Shown: positions 19,915 to 29,883 of the stretch, piece by piece
How positions within the stretch are numbered: position 1 is the stretch's first letter
Layout of the letters: each line of letters opens with the position of its first letter
NCBI RefSeq assembly: GCF_018274325.1
Contig: NZ_JAGVRH010000002.1
Coordinates: 34,795 to 98,794 of the forward strand
DNA: 64,000 bases
Source of the DNA: 'Fragaria x ananassa' phyllody phytoplasma
Lineage (GTDB): Bacteria; Bacillota_I; Bacilli_A; Acholeplasmatales; Acholeplasmataceae
Reading direction: 5' to 3'
Program-made: the position numbers and the translations under genes
The notes under the pieces: generated by a model
What the model saw: the letters and a program-made list of their open reading frames with translations, nothing else
Databases searched by the model: none
What the model was told of the DNA's origin: nothing

Positions 19915-21291
19915 TTATTTCCCTAAACAAAATTTAGAAAATAATTCTTTGATTAAATCATTTTCATGATGGTCACCAATAATAGCACCCAAAGCCTGAT
20001 AAGCTTTAGTTAAATCAATAGCATAAATATCAATTGGCATTAATTGTTGCAACGCTTCTTTTAAATCTTGTAAAGCTTGATATGCTATTTGAAGTTGATC
20101 AATGTGCCTAATATTAGAAAAGTAATTAAAATCTTTTGATTGAATCACATCTAATTGAAATTTTTTTAAAATAGCTTTTTGCAATTGTAACAAACCAGTT
20201 TTTTGTAAACTAGAAACTTTAATGATATCTTTTTCAAGCAAAGATGATGATAAATCATCTAATAACATTTTCTTATCTGCAAGATCATCTTTGTTAGCTA
20301 TTAAAATACGAGGATAATCTTTGGTTAATGTTAATAAAATTTGATCTTCTTCTTGTAAATGATCACTTTGATCCAAAACTAATAAAATAAGTTCTGCTTC
20401 TGCAAGTAATTGTTTCGTTCTTGCAATCCCTATTTTTTCAATAGGATCATCAGTTTGATGAATACCTGCAGTATCAATTAAATGAAGGGTGATACCTTGA
20501 CAATTAAAATAAGCATCCACAAAATCTCTAGTAGTTCCTGAAATATCAGAAACAATAGCTTTTTGTTCGTTTAAAAAAGCATTTAATAAACTAGATTTCC
20601 CCACATTAGGACGACCAACTATTAAAGTTTTAATACCTTCTTTTAAATAACGACCTCTATGAGAATGCTTTAAAATATTTTGTAATTGCGTAATTAAACT
20701 TGATACTTGAGGATCAATAATCTCTTTAGTCATAATTAAAGCATCATTATATTCAGGATAATCAATATTAACTTCAATTTGAACAATCAAATTAAGAATT
20801 TTTTCTCGCAATAATAACACTAATTGTGAAGTTTGTTTTTGCAAACCAACTTGAGCAATTTTTAAAGCGTTTTGATTAGTAGCATGAATTAAATCCATAA
20901 TAGATTCAGCTTGCACTAAATCAATTTTACCATTAAGGTAAGCTCTTTGACTGAATTCACCAGGATGAGCCAATCTAAGATCTAAAGTTAAAATACGTTC
21001 TAACACCATTTGAGTAATTAAAATACCACCATGAGTACTAATTTCAATAATGTTTTCACCAGTAAAAGAATGAGGTTTTTTAAACACAGAAATTAAAACT
21101 TCATCTAAAACAGTTTGATCTTCATTTAAAATATAACCATGATGAATAGTATGAGATTGAGTATGAATTAAATTCTTTCCTTTAAAAATTTTATTAATTT
21201 CTGTAATAGCTTGATCACCGCTAACTCTAATTACACTAATGCCCCCAGTAGCTAAAGGAGTGGATATAGCTGCAATAGTATCAAAAAACAT
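19915..21291 (-). CDS. mnmE: tRNA uridine-5-carboxymethylaminomethyl(34) synthesis GTPase MnmE
   Basis: 458-residue GTPase that, with MnmG, modifies the wobble uridine of certain tRNAs. It begins [12 protein letters not shown] like other MnmE proteins, has a G domain with [13 protein letters not shown] and N-K-D, and ends with the family's F-C-L-G-K. The frame extends 28 codons upstream, but length and homology favour the ATG at 21291. Ribosome-binding site AGAAAGG is rather far away. It sits between two DHH paralogues. Confidence 0.95.
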   Translation of the reverse strand: MFFDTIAAISTPLATGGISVIRVSGDQAITEINKIFKGKNLIHTQSHTIHHGYILNEDQTVLDEVLISVFKKPHSFTGENIIEISTHGGILITQMVLERILTLDLRLAHPGEFSQRAYLNGKIDLVQAESIMDLIHATNQNALKIAQVGLQKQTSQLVLLLREKILNLIVQIEVNIDYPEYNDALIMTKEIIDPQVSSLITQLQNILKHSHRGRYLKEGIKTLIVGRPNVGKSSLLNAFLNEQKAIVSDISGTTRDFVDAYFNCQGITLHLIDTAGIHQTDDPIEKIGIARTKQLLAEAELILLVLDQSDHLQEEDQILLTLTKDYPRILIANKDDLADKKMLLDDLSSSLLEKDIIKVSSLQKTGLLQLQKAILKKFQLDVIQSKDFNYFSNIRHIDQLQIAYQALQDLKEALQQLMPIDIYAIDLTKAYQALGAIIGDHHENDLIKELFSKFCLGK

Positions 21292-21414
21292 TTTTTTAAC
21301 ATTCAACCTTTCTGATGGTCTTATAGTTTCACAATTGTTAAGAAAAAAATAGTTTTTAAAATAATTACAAATCAAAAAGCAAACTCAAACAAAGTAATTA
21401 ATAACATAAGTTAA

Positions 21415-22374
21415 CTACTTTTTAAATTTCTTTATTTTAAGTTTAATTTCAAAATCCCTAATAGATTCTTGAACCTTGGCTATAAAAAGAGGTATTTGAT
21501 CTTTAGATTCCAAAGTGGCACCACAAGCTCTTAAATGACCACCACCTTTAAATTGTTTGGCAATATAATTAATTTCAGGACCACGAGAACGAATACGTAC
21601 TCTTAAAGTATGATCTTCTTGTTCCACGAAAAAAGCCCATACAGGATAATTTTCTAAATGTCCTAAAATATTAACAAAACTAGCAGCAACATCAATATGT
21701 AAATTAAATTTTTTTAAAATTGCTTGCGAAATAACTAGATAAACAAAACCTTGGGCAGTAATAGCATTTTGATAAATATGTGCTTTATAATGAAATAAAG
21801 TAATATTTTCTTTATGAAGGTGGTAAAAAATTTCAGCAACATCAAGATCAAATGACAACAAAGAAGAGGCAGCTTTTAAAGTGTGTTGATTTACCCGGTC
21901 AAAACAAAAATTACCAGTATCGGTAACTATTCCTACGTACATAGCTAAAGCCCCTTGATAATTTAATTTCATATTAAATTTTTCTTTAAAAGCAAAAATC
22001 ATTTGGGAACAAGAAGAATAATTAGGGTCAACCCATTGATAATCACCATAATTATCAACAAGCAAATGGTGGTCAATTCTAATAATTTCACGTGCTTTCT
22101 TAAATCTAGAATCACTAATTTTATTTTCTTGACCACAATCCACTATAATTGCTAAAGCATTTTGATATAATGAATCTTCTACTTGATCCATAACACCAAC
22201 AAAAGATAAAGAAGGATTACTTTCACCAACTGCATAAACTTGTTTTTGAGGAAAAGTAACTTTAATAACTTCTTTTAAACCTAATTGAGCCCCATAACAA
22301 TCACCATCTGGTTTACTATGACCATGAATAATAATGGTTTTAAAAGTTTTTATTTTATCATAAATAATTTGCAT
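21415..22374 (-). CDS. DHH/DHHA1 phosphoesterase (NrnA-like), copy 2
   Basis: 319-residue paralogue of the DHH protein on the other side of mnmE. The two share segments such as P-D-G-D-C-Y-G-A-Q-L-G-L and N-Y-G-D-Y-Q-W-V-D. Motif I, the D-H-H signature and the G-G-G-H-L-R-A-C-G motif are intact, but motif II reads V-D-C-G-Q instead of V-D-S-S-D. AAAAGGA precedes the ATG. The pair probably arose by a local duplication around mnmE. Confidence 0.88.
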   Translation of the reverse strand: MQIIYDKIKTFKTIIIHGHSKPDGDCYGAQLGLKEVIKVTFPQKQVYAVGESNPSLSFVGVMDQVEDSLYQNALAIIVDCGQENKISDSRFKKAREIIRIDHHLLVDNYGDYQWVDPNYSSCSQMIFAFKEKFNMKLNYQGALAMYVGIVTDTGNFCFDRVNQHTLKAASSLLSFDLDVAEIFYHLHKENITLFHYKAHIYQNAITAQGFVYLVISQAILKKFNLHIDVAASFVNILGHLENYPVWAFFVEQEDHTLRVRIRSRGPEINYIAKQFKGGGHLRACGATLESKDQIPLFIAKVQESIRDFEIKLKIKKFKK

Positions 22375-22403
22375 AATATCCTTTTGTCTTTTTTAAATCT
22401 AAT

Positions 22404-24011
22404 TTAAGAAAGAGCTTGTTCTTGAGCCAATTCAAATAATTTCTTAATATTTTTATCAAGTTCTTTTTCTAAAAAGCACTCTACTACTAATTTATTAACT
22501 ACTATTCTTGCTATATAAGATCTTTGGAATACAGGAGAGAAAAAATAAACTGATTGTTTTGTTTTGTCTTCTTCTTTTCTTTCATCAAACATAAAACATA
22601 AAACTTTTTTTCTTAATAATTCTTTTTTCTCTTTTTGAGTTTGTTCTGTTGAATTTTCAAATTGTATTGATGATGATTTGTCTATATCTTCTTTATATTT
22701 TTCTATTTTTGTTGTATTAACATAACTAGGACGCATCGGAAATGTACTTTTTTGTTCAAATAAAGCATCACTAGTTTCTCGAGACACTAAATGTTTTAAA
22801 AATAACCAAGAAGCAAGGACTTCATCTTTATCTTTTTTATAAAATAAATTAACATTAGCCCCTTGTTGTAAAGCTTTTCTTTGTCCAGATTCATTTTTAC
22901 CCTTCTCCCAATAAGGACAAGCAGTTACTCCCACTTCAAAATTAGCTTTAGATAAATATTCAAACCCCTTAGAAGAATTAATATGCATTAAAATCTTTTG
23001 ATCGCAAAATAAAGAATCTATGTATTTTTCACCAGATAGTAAATGAGTAGTTAAATAACCTTTATCAATAAAATCTTGTTTAAATTCTTGAATCATATGT
23101 TGAGAATCTGAGTTATTAAAATAAACCCCTAACTTAGAATCAATATCTGGTTTTTCTACATATGTAATTTTTCTTTGTTCAGAAGACACAATAAATAAAT
23201 TAGATTCAGAATCATAACAAATAGGAATTTTTTGGGGAGCAATTTTTTTAATAATTTCACATAACTTTTTCATATCTTTCCATGTAATTGATTGTTTAAG
23301 TTTACCTTTATCATTAATTAATTGTTCTAACCACGGTAAATCTTCTTTTTTAATATTTTTATTATTTTTTAAAGATGCAAAATAAGTTTGATTATAAAAC
23401 ATTAATTCAATTGATTTATAAAAAGGTAGAGAATACCATTTTTTGGATTTGTCCTTTCCCTCTCCTAATGTAATTTGTGATTCTTCTTCAAAAAGAGGGT
23501 AAAAACGTTTTTCTTCTTTATCTTTATCATCAAATAATTTGATATCTGTATTATTGCTTCCAATAAAACTATCCAAAGGAACTAATTTACCTGATTCATA
23601 AAAATTAACTAAAAAATCAGGATAAGAAACAATTAAATTAGGTTCATTATTAGCAGGAAGAGCAATATTAATGTTTTTATCAATAGCACCCCAATTACCT
23701 TTAAATTCTTCTTTAACTGTAATATTGGGATATTTTTTATTAAACTTTTTAATAATTTCTTGTAAAAAAGCTTTATTAGTAGAATCTGCTTCTAAGTGAT
23801 GCCAAAAAACAATAGTAATGTGTTTGTCTTTGAATTGTTGCCATGATGGTGAATTTATATCAAAATATTGTTCAAGAGTTTTTTCTAATTCCTCTTCATG
23901 CATCTTTCTTAAATCTTGAGCATTAGTTTTAGGGAATAAAACTATAATACTTAATATTAAAAAGCAAGTCGCAAAGAAAATAATAATTTTAAATTTATCC
24001 TTTAATACCAC
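22404..24011 (-). CDS. ABC transporter, extracellular solute-binding protein (carbohydrate type)
   Basis: 535-residue protein with an N-terminal hydrophobic segment (residues about 8-26) ending in T-N-A, then a family-1 (UgpB/MalE-like) binding domain with K-F-N-K-K-Y-P-N-I-T-V-K near its N-terminus. No lipobox cysteine is placed for lipoprotein processing, so it may stay anchored by its signal. GTG start after AAGGG, overlapping the permease gene by 17 bases. It is the last gene of a four-gene importer (ATPase, permease, permease, binding protein). The substrate, a sugar or glycerol-phosphate-like compound, is not readable. Confidence 0.85.
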   Translation of the reverse strand: MVLKDKFKIIIFFATCFLILSIIVLFPKTNAQDLRKMHEEELEKTLEQYFDINSPSWQQFKDKHITIVFWHHLEADSTNKAFLQEIIKKFNKKYPNITVKEEFKGNWGAIDKNINIALPANNEPNLIVSYPDFLVNFYESGKLVPLDSFIGSNNTDIKLFDDKDKEEKRFYPLFEEESQITLGEGKDKSKKWYSLPFYKSIELMFYNQTYFASLKNNKNIKKEDLPWLEQLINDKGKLKQSITWKDMKKLCEIIKKIAPQKIPICYDSESNLFIVSSEQRKITYVEKPDIDSKLGVYFNNSDSQHMIQEFKQDFIDKGYLTTHLLSGEKYIDSLFCDQKILMHINSSKGFEYLSKANFEVGVTACPYWEKGKNESGQRKALQQGANVNLFYKKDKDEVLASWLFLKHLVSRETSDALFEQKSTFPMRPSYVNTTKIEKYKEDIDKSSSIQFENSTEQTQKEKKELLRKKVLCFMFDERKEEDKTKQSVYFFSPVFQRSYIARIVVNKLVVECFLEKELDKNIKKLFELAQEQALS

Positions 24012-24879
24012 TATTTAATTTCCCTTCTAAAATATATTTTTTACAAAAAAGAAACAGTAAAATCAAGGGAATAGTAATAACAACAAGAGCTGCCATTTGT
24101 TCATTAATTAAATTTTGTTTTTGTTCAGAATCATAAAAAATTCTAATTTCATTAGTAAGTAATTTAGCACCCACTAATTGAGGCCATAAATAAGCATTCC
24201 AAGCAGAAACAGCTCTAAAAATAATAATATTAATTAAATTCCCTTTTAAAAGAGGGATTAAAATTTTACGTAAAAATTTAAAATCATTACTACCATCAAC
24301 TTTAGCTGATAAATATAACTCTTTAGGAATTTTTTGAATATTTTGCATTAATAAAAAAATATGAACAAAATTAATTAAAAAAGGCAAAACCAAAGCTAAA
24401 TAAACTCCCCCTGGAATAAGGGAACCTTGACCAGGATTGACTAAGCCTAAATATGCAACAGTTTTGTAATTAATTAAAAACATACTCTCAGTTGTAATCA
24501 TAGTAGTTACCAAAAAAACACCAAAAATAATTTTTTTAGTTTTAAACTCTAACAAACTTAAGGCGAAAGCAATAATAGCAGAAATTACAACACCTAAAAT
24601 AGTAGAAATACCAACTACTAAAATAGTACTTACAAAGCGAGAAAAAAAATGAAATTTACTAGAAAAAAAATTAACAAAATTTTGTAATGTAAACTCCTTA
24701 GGATACCAAGAAATATCTGAATAATTAGATTGCAAAGCCACATTAAACATCCAATAAAAAGGTAAAAGCAAAAAAAGAGCAATCAAAAGCAAAAAAAGAT
24801 ACTTTAAAAAAACAAAAACATATTTAGAAAACTGTTTCTTGAAATGACAAAAATCAATCTTTAATTTATTCATATTCAT
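23995..24879 (-). CDS. ABC transporter permease, MalG/UgpE-like
   Basis: 294-residue inner-membrane protein with about six hydrophobic segments and the EAA loop K-V-D-G-S-N-D-F-x-F-L-R-K-I-L-I-P-L that contacts the ATPase. It pairs with the MalF-type permease encoded just upstream and overlaps the binding-protein gene downstream. Confidence 0.9.
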   Translation of the reverse strand: MNMNKLKIDFCHFKKQFSKYVFVFLKYLFLLLIALFLLLPFYWMFNVALQSNYSDISWYPKEFTLQNFVNFFSSKFHFFSRFVSTILVVGISTILGVVISAIIAFALSLLEFKTKKIIFGVFLVTTMITTESMFLINYKTVAYLGLVNPGQGSLIPGGVYLALVLPFLINFVHIFLLMQNIQKIPKELYLSAKVDGSNDFKFLRKILIPLLKGNLINIIIFRAVSAWNAYLWPQLVGAKLLTNEIRIFYDSEQKQNLINEQMAALVVITIPLILLFLFCKKYILEGKLNSGIKG

Positions 24880-24904
24880 TTAATTTATTACCTACTACCC
24901 AAAC

Positions 24905-25840
24905 CTAATATTTCTTAGATTTATTTTTTTGAGGATAAAGAAGAAAATTCACAATAGTGAAAAAAATAGATATTAAAAGCAAAATAATGGTAGCAGCAGC
25001 AGCCTTAGCATGGGCATCAGTAAGAGGATTTGACAATTGATCATAAATATATCCAACAATAGTATTAACTTTAGATTCATGAGGACCAAAAATACCAACA
25101 ACAGATTCATATTCTTTAAAAACCTGAATCATAGTAATAATTAGTTGATAAAAAATCATAGGTTTTAATAAAGGAAGAGTAATTTTTTTTAAAATAGTTA
25201 TTTTAGAGGCACCGTCAATACAAGCAGCATCATAATAATCTTTACTAATGTTTTTAAAACCGACACTAAAAATTAAAATTTGAAAAGGGAGAGTTCGCCA
25301 AACAACATAAAGAATTAAAACAAACATTTTATGAGAATAACTACTAGCAGCACTAATCCAATCAGCTTCTAAACCAAGCATTTGATTAAATAAACCTTCA
25401 GAACTATTTTTAAAAGAATAAATATTGTGATAAAAAAGGAAAGCAAAAACCATTCCCATTACCACCGAATTAGTCAAATAAGGAAGGAAAAAAACAATTT
25501 GAAAAAATTGTTTCAAAAAACGTTGATAAACACTATTCAAAACCAAAGCTATGATAAAAGATAAAAAAATAGAAAAAGGGACTGCAGTAAAAACTAATAT
25601 ACAAGTGTTGAAAAGTGTTTTTCTAAAATTAGGATCTGCAAAAATTTTATGATAATTTTTGAAACTAAAAGAATAAGAAAACACATCAGAAAATTTATTA
25701 TAACCACTATCTAAAGAAACAAAAATAGTTTTAATTAAAGGAAAAAAATTAAAAATTACTAAAAGAATTAAAACTGGTGTTAAATAATACCAATGTTTAT
25801 ATTTCAAATAATTACAACGAACTTTTTGTGATACCGACAT
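24905..25840 (-). CDS. ABC transporter permease, MalF/UgpA-like
   Basis: 311-residue membrane protein with six or so membrane segments and the EAA-type loop A-A-C-I-D-G-A-S-K-I-T-I-L-K-K-I-T-L-P-L. Its ATG follows AGAGG that lies within the end of the ATPase gene; the two genes abut without a gap, so translation is likely coupled. Confidence 0.9.
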   Translation of the reverse strand: MSVSQKVRCNYLKYKHWYYLTPVLILLVIFNFFPLIKTIFVSLDSGYNKFSDVFSYSFSFKNYHKIFADPNFRKTLFNTCILVFTAVPFSIFLSFIIALVLNSVYQRFLKQFFQIVFFLPYLTNSVVMGMVFAFLFYHNIYSFKNSSEGLFNQMLGLEADWISAASSYSHKMFVLILYVVWRTLPFQILIFSVGFKNISKDYYDAACIDGASKITILKKITLPLLKPMIFYQLIITMIQVFKEYESVVGIFGPHESKVNTIVGYIYDQLSNPLTDAHAKAAAATIILLLISIFFTIVNFLLYPQKNKSKKY

Positions 25841-26947
25841 TTAAAAAATCCTCTTCTCAGTTTTAGGATCAAAAAGAAAACATTTTTCTTGTTTGATTTG
25901 AAAACAAAGTTTTTGTTTCGAAATAAATCCTTTAGGGAAAATAATATCTTTACTATTTTCATCAAAAACAAGACGAAAAGCATTGGAAACAGCTTGAGGA
26001 TGACGTGCTAACAATAATAAATCTCGACCAATATTTTCTAAAAAAAGAGACTCTATTTCAAAATTACCTTTTTCAGAAAACCAATAACCCTCAGGTCTGA
26101 TAGCCACTAATAAAGCTTGATTTAAGGTTTTTAATTTTAAATTATAAGAAAAATCAAAAAGCAAAGAATTACCGATATAAACCTTTCCTAAAATAATTTT
26201 GCCATGAAAAATAGAAATAGGTGGATTACCTAAAAATTTGGCAACAAATAAATTACAAGGATTAGCATAAACTTCTTGAGGATGTCCTTTTTGTTGAATT
26301 TCTCCTTGATTCATCAAACAAATTTCATCACTAATCAACATGGCTTCTTCTTGATCATGGGTAACAAAAATAGCAGTAATACCTGTTTTTCTTTGAATAC
26401 GTCGAATTTCTTCACGAGTTTTCAAACGCAAACCTGCATCTAAATTGGATAAAGGTTCATCTAATAACAAAACTTGAGGTTTTTTAACTAAAGCTCTGGC
26501 AATGGCAACCCGTTGTTGTTGTCCTCCTGATAATTCAATAGGTTTTTTATCTAAATGTTCTTCAATGCCAACTAATTGAGCAATTTCTTTCACTTGACAT
26601 TCAATTGCAGAAGGTGCAAGTTTTAAATTTTCTAAAGGAAAAGAAATATTTTGTTTAGCTGTCATATGTGGATATAAAGCATAATTTTGAAAAACTAAAC
26701 CAATCCCTCTTTTTTCTATTGGAACATCAGTAACATCTTGTTCTCCAAAAAAAATTTTACCAGAAGAAATATCATGAAGTCCTGCAATCATATAAAGAGT
26801 AGTTGATTTACCACAACCCGAAGGCCCTAAAAGGCTAATTAATTTTCCTTGAGGAATATCGATATTAATATTATTAACAGCATAAGTTTTTTTTTTAGTT
26901 TTTTTATCAATAAAAACCTTAGAAACTTGCTTTAATGTTATACCCAT
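25841..26947 (-). CDS. ABC transporter ATPase, UgpC/MsmK/MalK family
   Basis: 368-residue ATPase. Walker A G-P-S-G-C-G-K-S (41-48), Q-loop Q-N-Y-A-L-Y-P-H-M, signature L-S-G-G-Q-Q-Q-R, Walker B L-L-L-D-E-P-L-S-N-L-D and a switch histidine in V-T-H-D-Q-E-E-A. The C-terminal 130 residues form the TOBE/regulatory domain of carbohydrate importers. It is first in the operon. MsmK-type ATPases can serve several importers. Confidence 0.93.
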   Translation of the reverse strand: MGITLKQVSKVFIDKKTKKKTYAVNNINIDIPQGKLISLLGPSGCGKSTTLYMIAGLHDISSGKIFFGEQDVTDVPIEKRGIGLVFQNYALYPHMTAKQNISFPLENLKLAPSAIECQVKEIAQLVGIEEHLDKKPIELSGGQQQRVAIARALVKKPQVLLLDEPLSNLDAGLRLKTREEIRRIQRKTGITAIFVTHDQEEAMLISDEICLMNQGEIQQKGHPQEVYANPCNLFVAKFLGNPPISIFHGKIILGKVYIGNSLLFDFSYNLKLKTLNQALLVAIRPEGYWFSEKGNFEIESLFLENIGRDLLLLARHPQAVSNAFRLVFDENSKDIIFPKGFISKQKLCFQIKQEKCFLFDPKTEKRIF

Positions 26948-27154
26948 TGTTTTTTATTCCTTTATTTTTTTGTATATAATTTCTATAATTTGAATATTAT
27001 TAAATTTTACTTTATAAATCTTTAATATTTTTGTTTGTGTTAGGTTGGATTTTACATTTGTATGATAGTAATTTCGTAATTTGATTATAAAAATTATATA
27101 TTAGTAAAATTTATTTAAACTTTATTAATACTTGCTTCATAATCATAAAAATCA

Positions 27155-28573
27155 TTAAAAAACAAGATTATTATAAGTTCTTGGAAAAGCAATAACATCA
27201 CGAATGTTATCCAAACCTGTTAACAAAAGCAAAAACCTTTCAAAACCTAAACCAAAACCAGAATGAATACAACTACCAAAACGTCGTAAATCCAAATACC
27301 ATTGCAAATCTTTTTGGGAAACCTTCATTTGTTCCATTTTGGAAATTAAAATTAATAAGTTTTCTTCTCTTTGAGAACCACCAACAAGTTCACCAACGCG
27401 CGGCATTAAAAGATCCATTGCTGCCACTGTTTTTTGATCGGGATTGTTTTTCATATAAAAAGCTTTAATTTCTTTAGGCCAATCAATAATAAAAACTGGT
27501 TTTTTAAAATATTTTTCTGTTAAATATTTTTCATGTTCCGTAGCCAAATCAACACCATAAGAAATTTTATTTTCAAAATTAATATCACTTTTTTGCAAAA
27601 TTTCAATAGCTTCTTGATATTTAACTACAAGAAATTTTTTTTCTTGAGCAATATTAGTTAATTCTGCAACTAAACCTTGTCTTACATTTTGATCTAAAAA
27701 AACTATATCTTCTTTACTTTTTAATAAACATTCTGTAATAACTTCTTTTATCATTTCTTGTACAATTGTTAAAGTTTGAGGTAAATCATAAAAAGCCATT
27801 TCTGGTTCTAACATCCAAAATTCAGCGGCATGTCGCGGAGTATTTGATTTTTCAGCTCTAAAAGTAGGTCCAAAAGTATAAACTTTATTCAAAGCTAACG
27901 CCATAGCCTCAGCTTCTAACTGTCCTGTAACTGTTAAAAAAACTTTTTTATCAAAAAAATCTTGATGATAATCTACTTTAGATTTTTCATCTTTTAACAA
28001 ATTTTCTGAATTAAAGGAAGTCAATTGGAACAGTTCACCAGCTCCTTCGCCATCATTAATAGTGATAATAGGAGTATTAACATGCAAAAAACCTTTTTTA
28101 TCAAAAAAACGATGCAAAGCTAAAAAAGCCGTACTACGAATTCGAAAAACAGCTCCAAAAAGTTTTGTCCGCACTCTTAGATGAGCTACTTTTCTTAAAA
28201 AAGAATTAGAATGTTTTTTAGGCTGAATAGGATAAGAAAAGTCGCTTGACCCTAACAAAATAATATTTTGAGCTAAAACTTCAAAAAAATTTTGATTATT
28301 TTTACTTTCTTTTAAAAAACCTTCAATTTTCAAAGAAGCTCCTATTTGTAAAATTTCTTTTAATTTTTCAAAATTAATCTGTAATGCGTCATTTAATTCC
28401 AAAACTTCTTTTTTACAAACAATTTGTAAATTTTCTAAAAAAGTACCATCATTTAATTCAATAAAAACTAAATTTTTTTGATAACGACAATTCCTAATCC
28501 AACCATTAATTATAATTTTTTTTTGTAAAAAAGAATTTGGTTTATGAAAAATATTTTTAATAAAAACTTCCAT
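27155..28573 (-). CDS. asnS: Asparaginyl-tRNA synthetase
   Basis: 472-residue class IIb synthetase with an N-terminal OB-fold anticodon-binding domain, then the catalytic domain: F-x-V-x-T-P-I-I-T near motif 1, T-F-R-A-E-K-S-N-T-P-R-H motif 2 and G-x-G-F-E-R motif 3 at the C-terminus. The N-T-P-R-H-A-A-E-F-W-M-L-E-P-E string is typical of AsnRS rather than AspRS. It is the first leftward gene from the origin. Confidence 0.95.
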   Translation of the reverse strand: MEVFIKNIFHKPNSFLQKKIIINGWIRNCRYQKNLVFIELNDGTFLENLQIVCKKEVLELNDALQINFEKLKEILQIGASLKIEGFLKESKNNQNFFEVLAQNIILLGSSDFSYPIQPKKHSNSFLRKVAHLRVRTKLFGAVFRIRSTAFLALHRFFDKKGFLHVNTPIITINDGEGAGELFQLTSFNSENLLKDEKSKVDYHQDFFDKKVFLTVTGQLEAEAMALALNKVYTFGPTFRAEKSNTPRHAAEFWMLEPEMAFYDLPQTLTIVQEMIKEVITECLLKSKEDIVFLDQNVRQGLVAELTNIAQEKKFLVVKYQEAIEILQKSDINFENKISYGVDLATEHEKYLTEKYFKKPVFIIDWPKEIKAFYMKNNPDQKTVAAMDLLMPRVGELVGGSQREENLLILISKMEQMKVSQKDLQWYLDLRRFGSCIHSGFGLGFERFLLLLTGLDNIRDVIAFPRTYNNLVF

Positions 28574-29883
28574 AGTTTTGGCTCAACCTTTTAATTTAAT
28601 TTTTTATAATTTATAATAATAATTTGTTATTTCGTTATATTTATCATTTGACATTTAACGATTTAACATGAGTAAACTATGAAAATAAAAAAATAATTTT
28701 TTTAATTCTTTCGCAATTTCATAATTTAGAAATTCGCAATACTTAAAAAAATGAAAAAATTTATAAATTAGCAAATAAGTATTTTAAAAAAATCAAACTA
28801 ACAACAAAATAATTAGATATTCCTTTATTTGTATATGATAAATTTATTTTTGAATTTTAAGTTGTCAATTATTTTAATTTTAGAATTAAAAATATTATTT
28901 TTTAACTCACTTAATAGTATTTATTTTTTAAAATATAAAAAAATTTGAAAAAAATGATAAAAATATCATATAAAATTAATAATATAATAAAAAAAGTAAT
29001 ATAAAAATATGATAAGAAAAAATATAATGAAAAATAACATAATAAATAAAAATTTACACTCTTGTAAACTTGTAAAAATTTTAAAATCTAGATAAAACTA
29101 AATAAAATGATAATAAAATAAGGTAGAAAACAATGTAAAAATCATATAAATATATTTTCCTTAAAATAAATTAAGCAGGCAATAAGAAAATAAAAAAATT
29201 AGGAAAAACATAAAATATTTTTTTTAAAAAACAATTACAAGGATATTTTAACATTTTTCAATCTATTTTTAAAAATATTTTAAAAATAAAATCATAAATA
29301 AATATTAATCAAAAAGTAGGAAAAATATTTAAAATTTAGTAAATAAAATAAAAAAAATATTTAATCTGAAAAGTTACAAAAAGAAGCATCATTTTTTTAA
29401 AAATAAATCATCAAAATAAAAATTAGGAAAAGTGAAAATTTTGTTTCCTAAATGAGTTAAAAAAGTTCCTATAAAAATTAATAACATCTTTTTTTTATAA
29501 GGATAAAAAGGAATTTTTTTGAAAGAAATAAAATTCTTTTTTGTTCCTAAAATTTATTATTTTTTTTAAAAAGATCATATTTTTCCAAATTAGGAAAAGT
29601 GAATTTTTTTTTGTTCCTAAAATTTATTATTTTTTGTGTTATGATTTTATGTGAATAAAGTTATTTTTCTTGAAAATAAGGAAATTCTCATTATTTTAAA
29701 AAAAAGAAAAATTGTTACTTAATGATAAAAAAAGTTACTAAAAAGTTCCTTCTTTTTTTGAAAAAAATAAAGAATTAAAAGCTGATTTTAATTTTAAGTG
29801 TACAAAAACATCTACTACAATAATAAATAATAAAATAAAAAAACAACAAACAAAAATATAAAAATTAAAAAAAAGGTAAAATC
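28574..29883. other. Probable replication origin region (oriC)
   Basis: 1.3 kb of extremely AT-rich DNA directly upstream of dnaA, at the point where gene direction flips. One DnaA-box-like 9-mer, TTATTCACA (one base off TTATCCACA), lies on the minus strand at 29650-29658. A short motif TAGGAAAA recurs at about 29199, 29316, 29422 and 29590, with inverted TTCCTAA at about 29445, 29543 and 29613. There are no genes. Classic clustered DnaA boxes are not seen, so the exact start site remains open. Confidence 0.7.
29537..29635. repeat. Direct repeat pair in the origin region
   Basis: TTTTGTTCCTAAAATTTATTATTTTTT occurs at about 29539-29565 and again at 29609-29635, offset by exactly 70 bases. The segment AAATTAGGAAAAGTGAA precedes the second copy (29587-29603) and also occurs at 29420-29436. 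The motif TTAGGAA is complementary to TTCCTAA, so hairpins or paired protein sites are possible. Confidence 0.75.
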
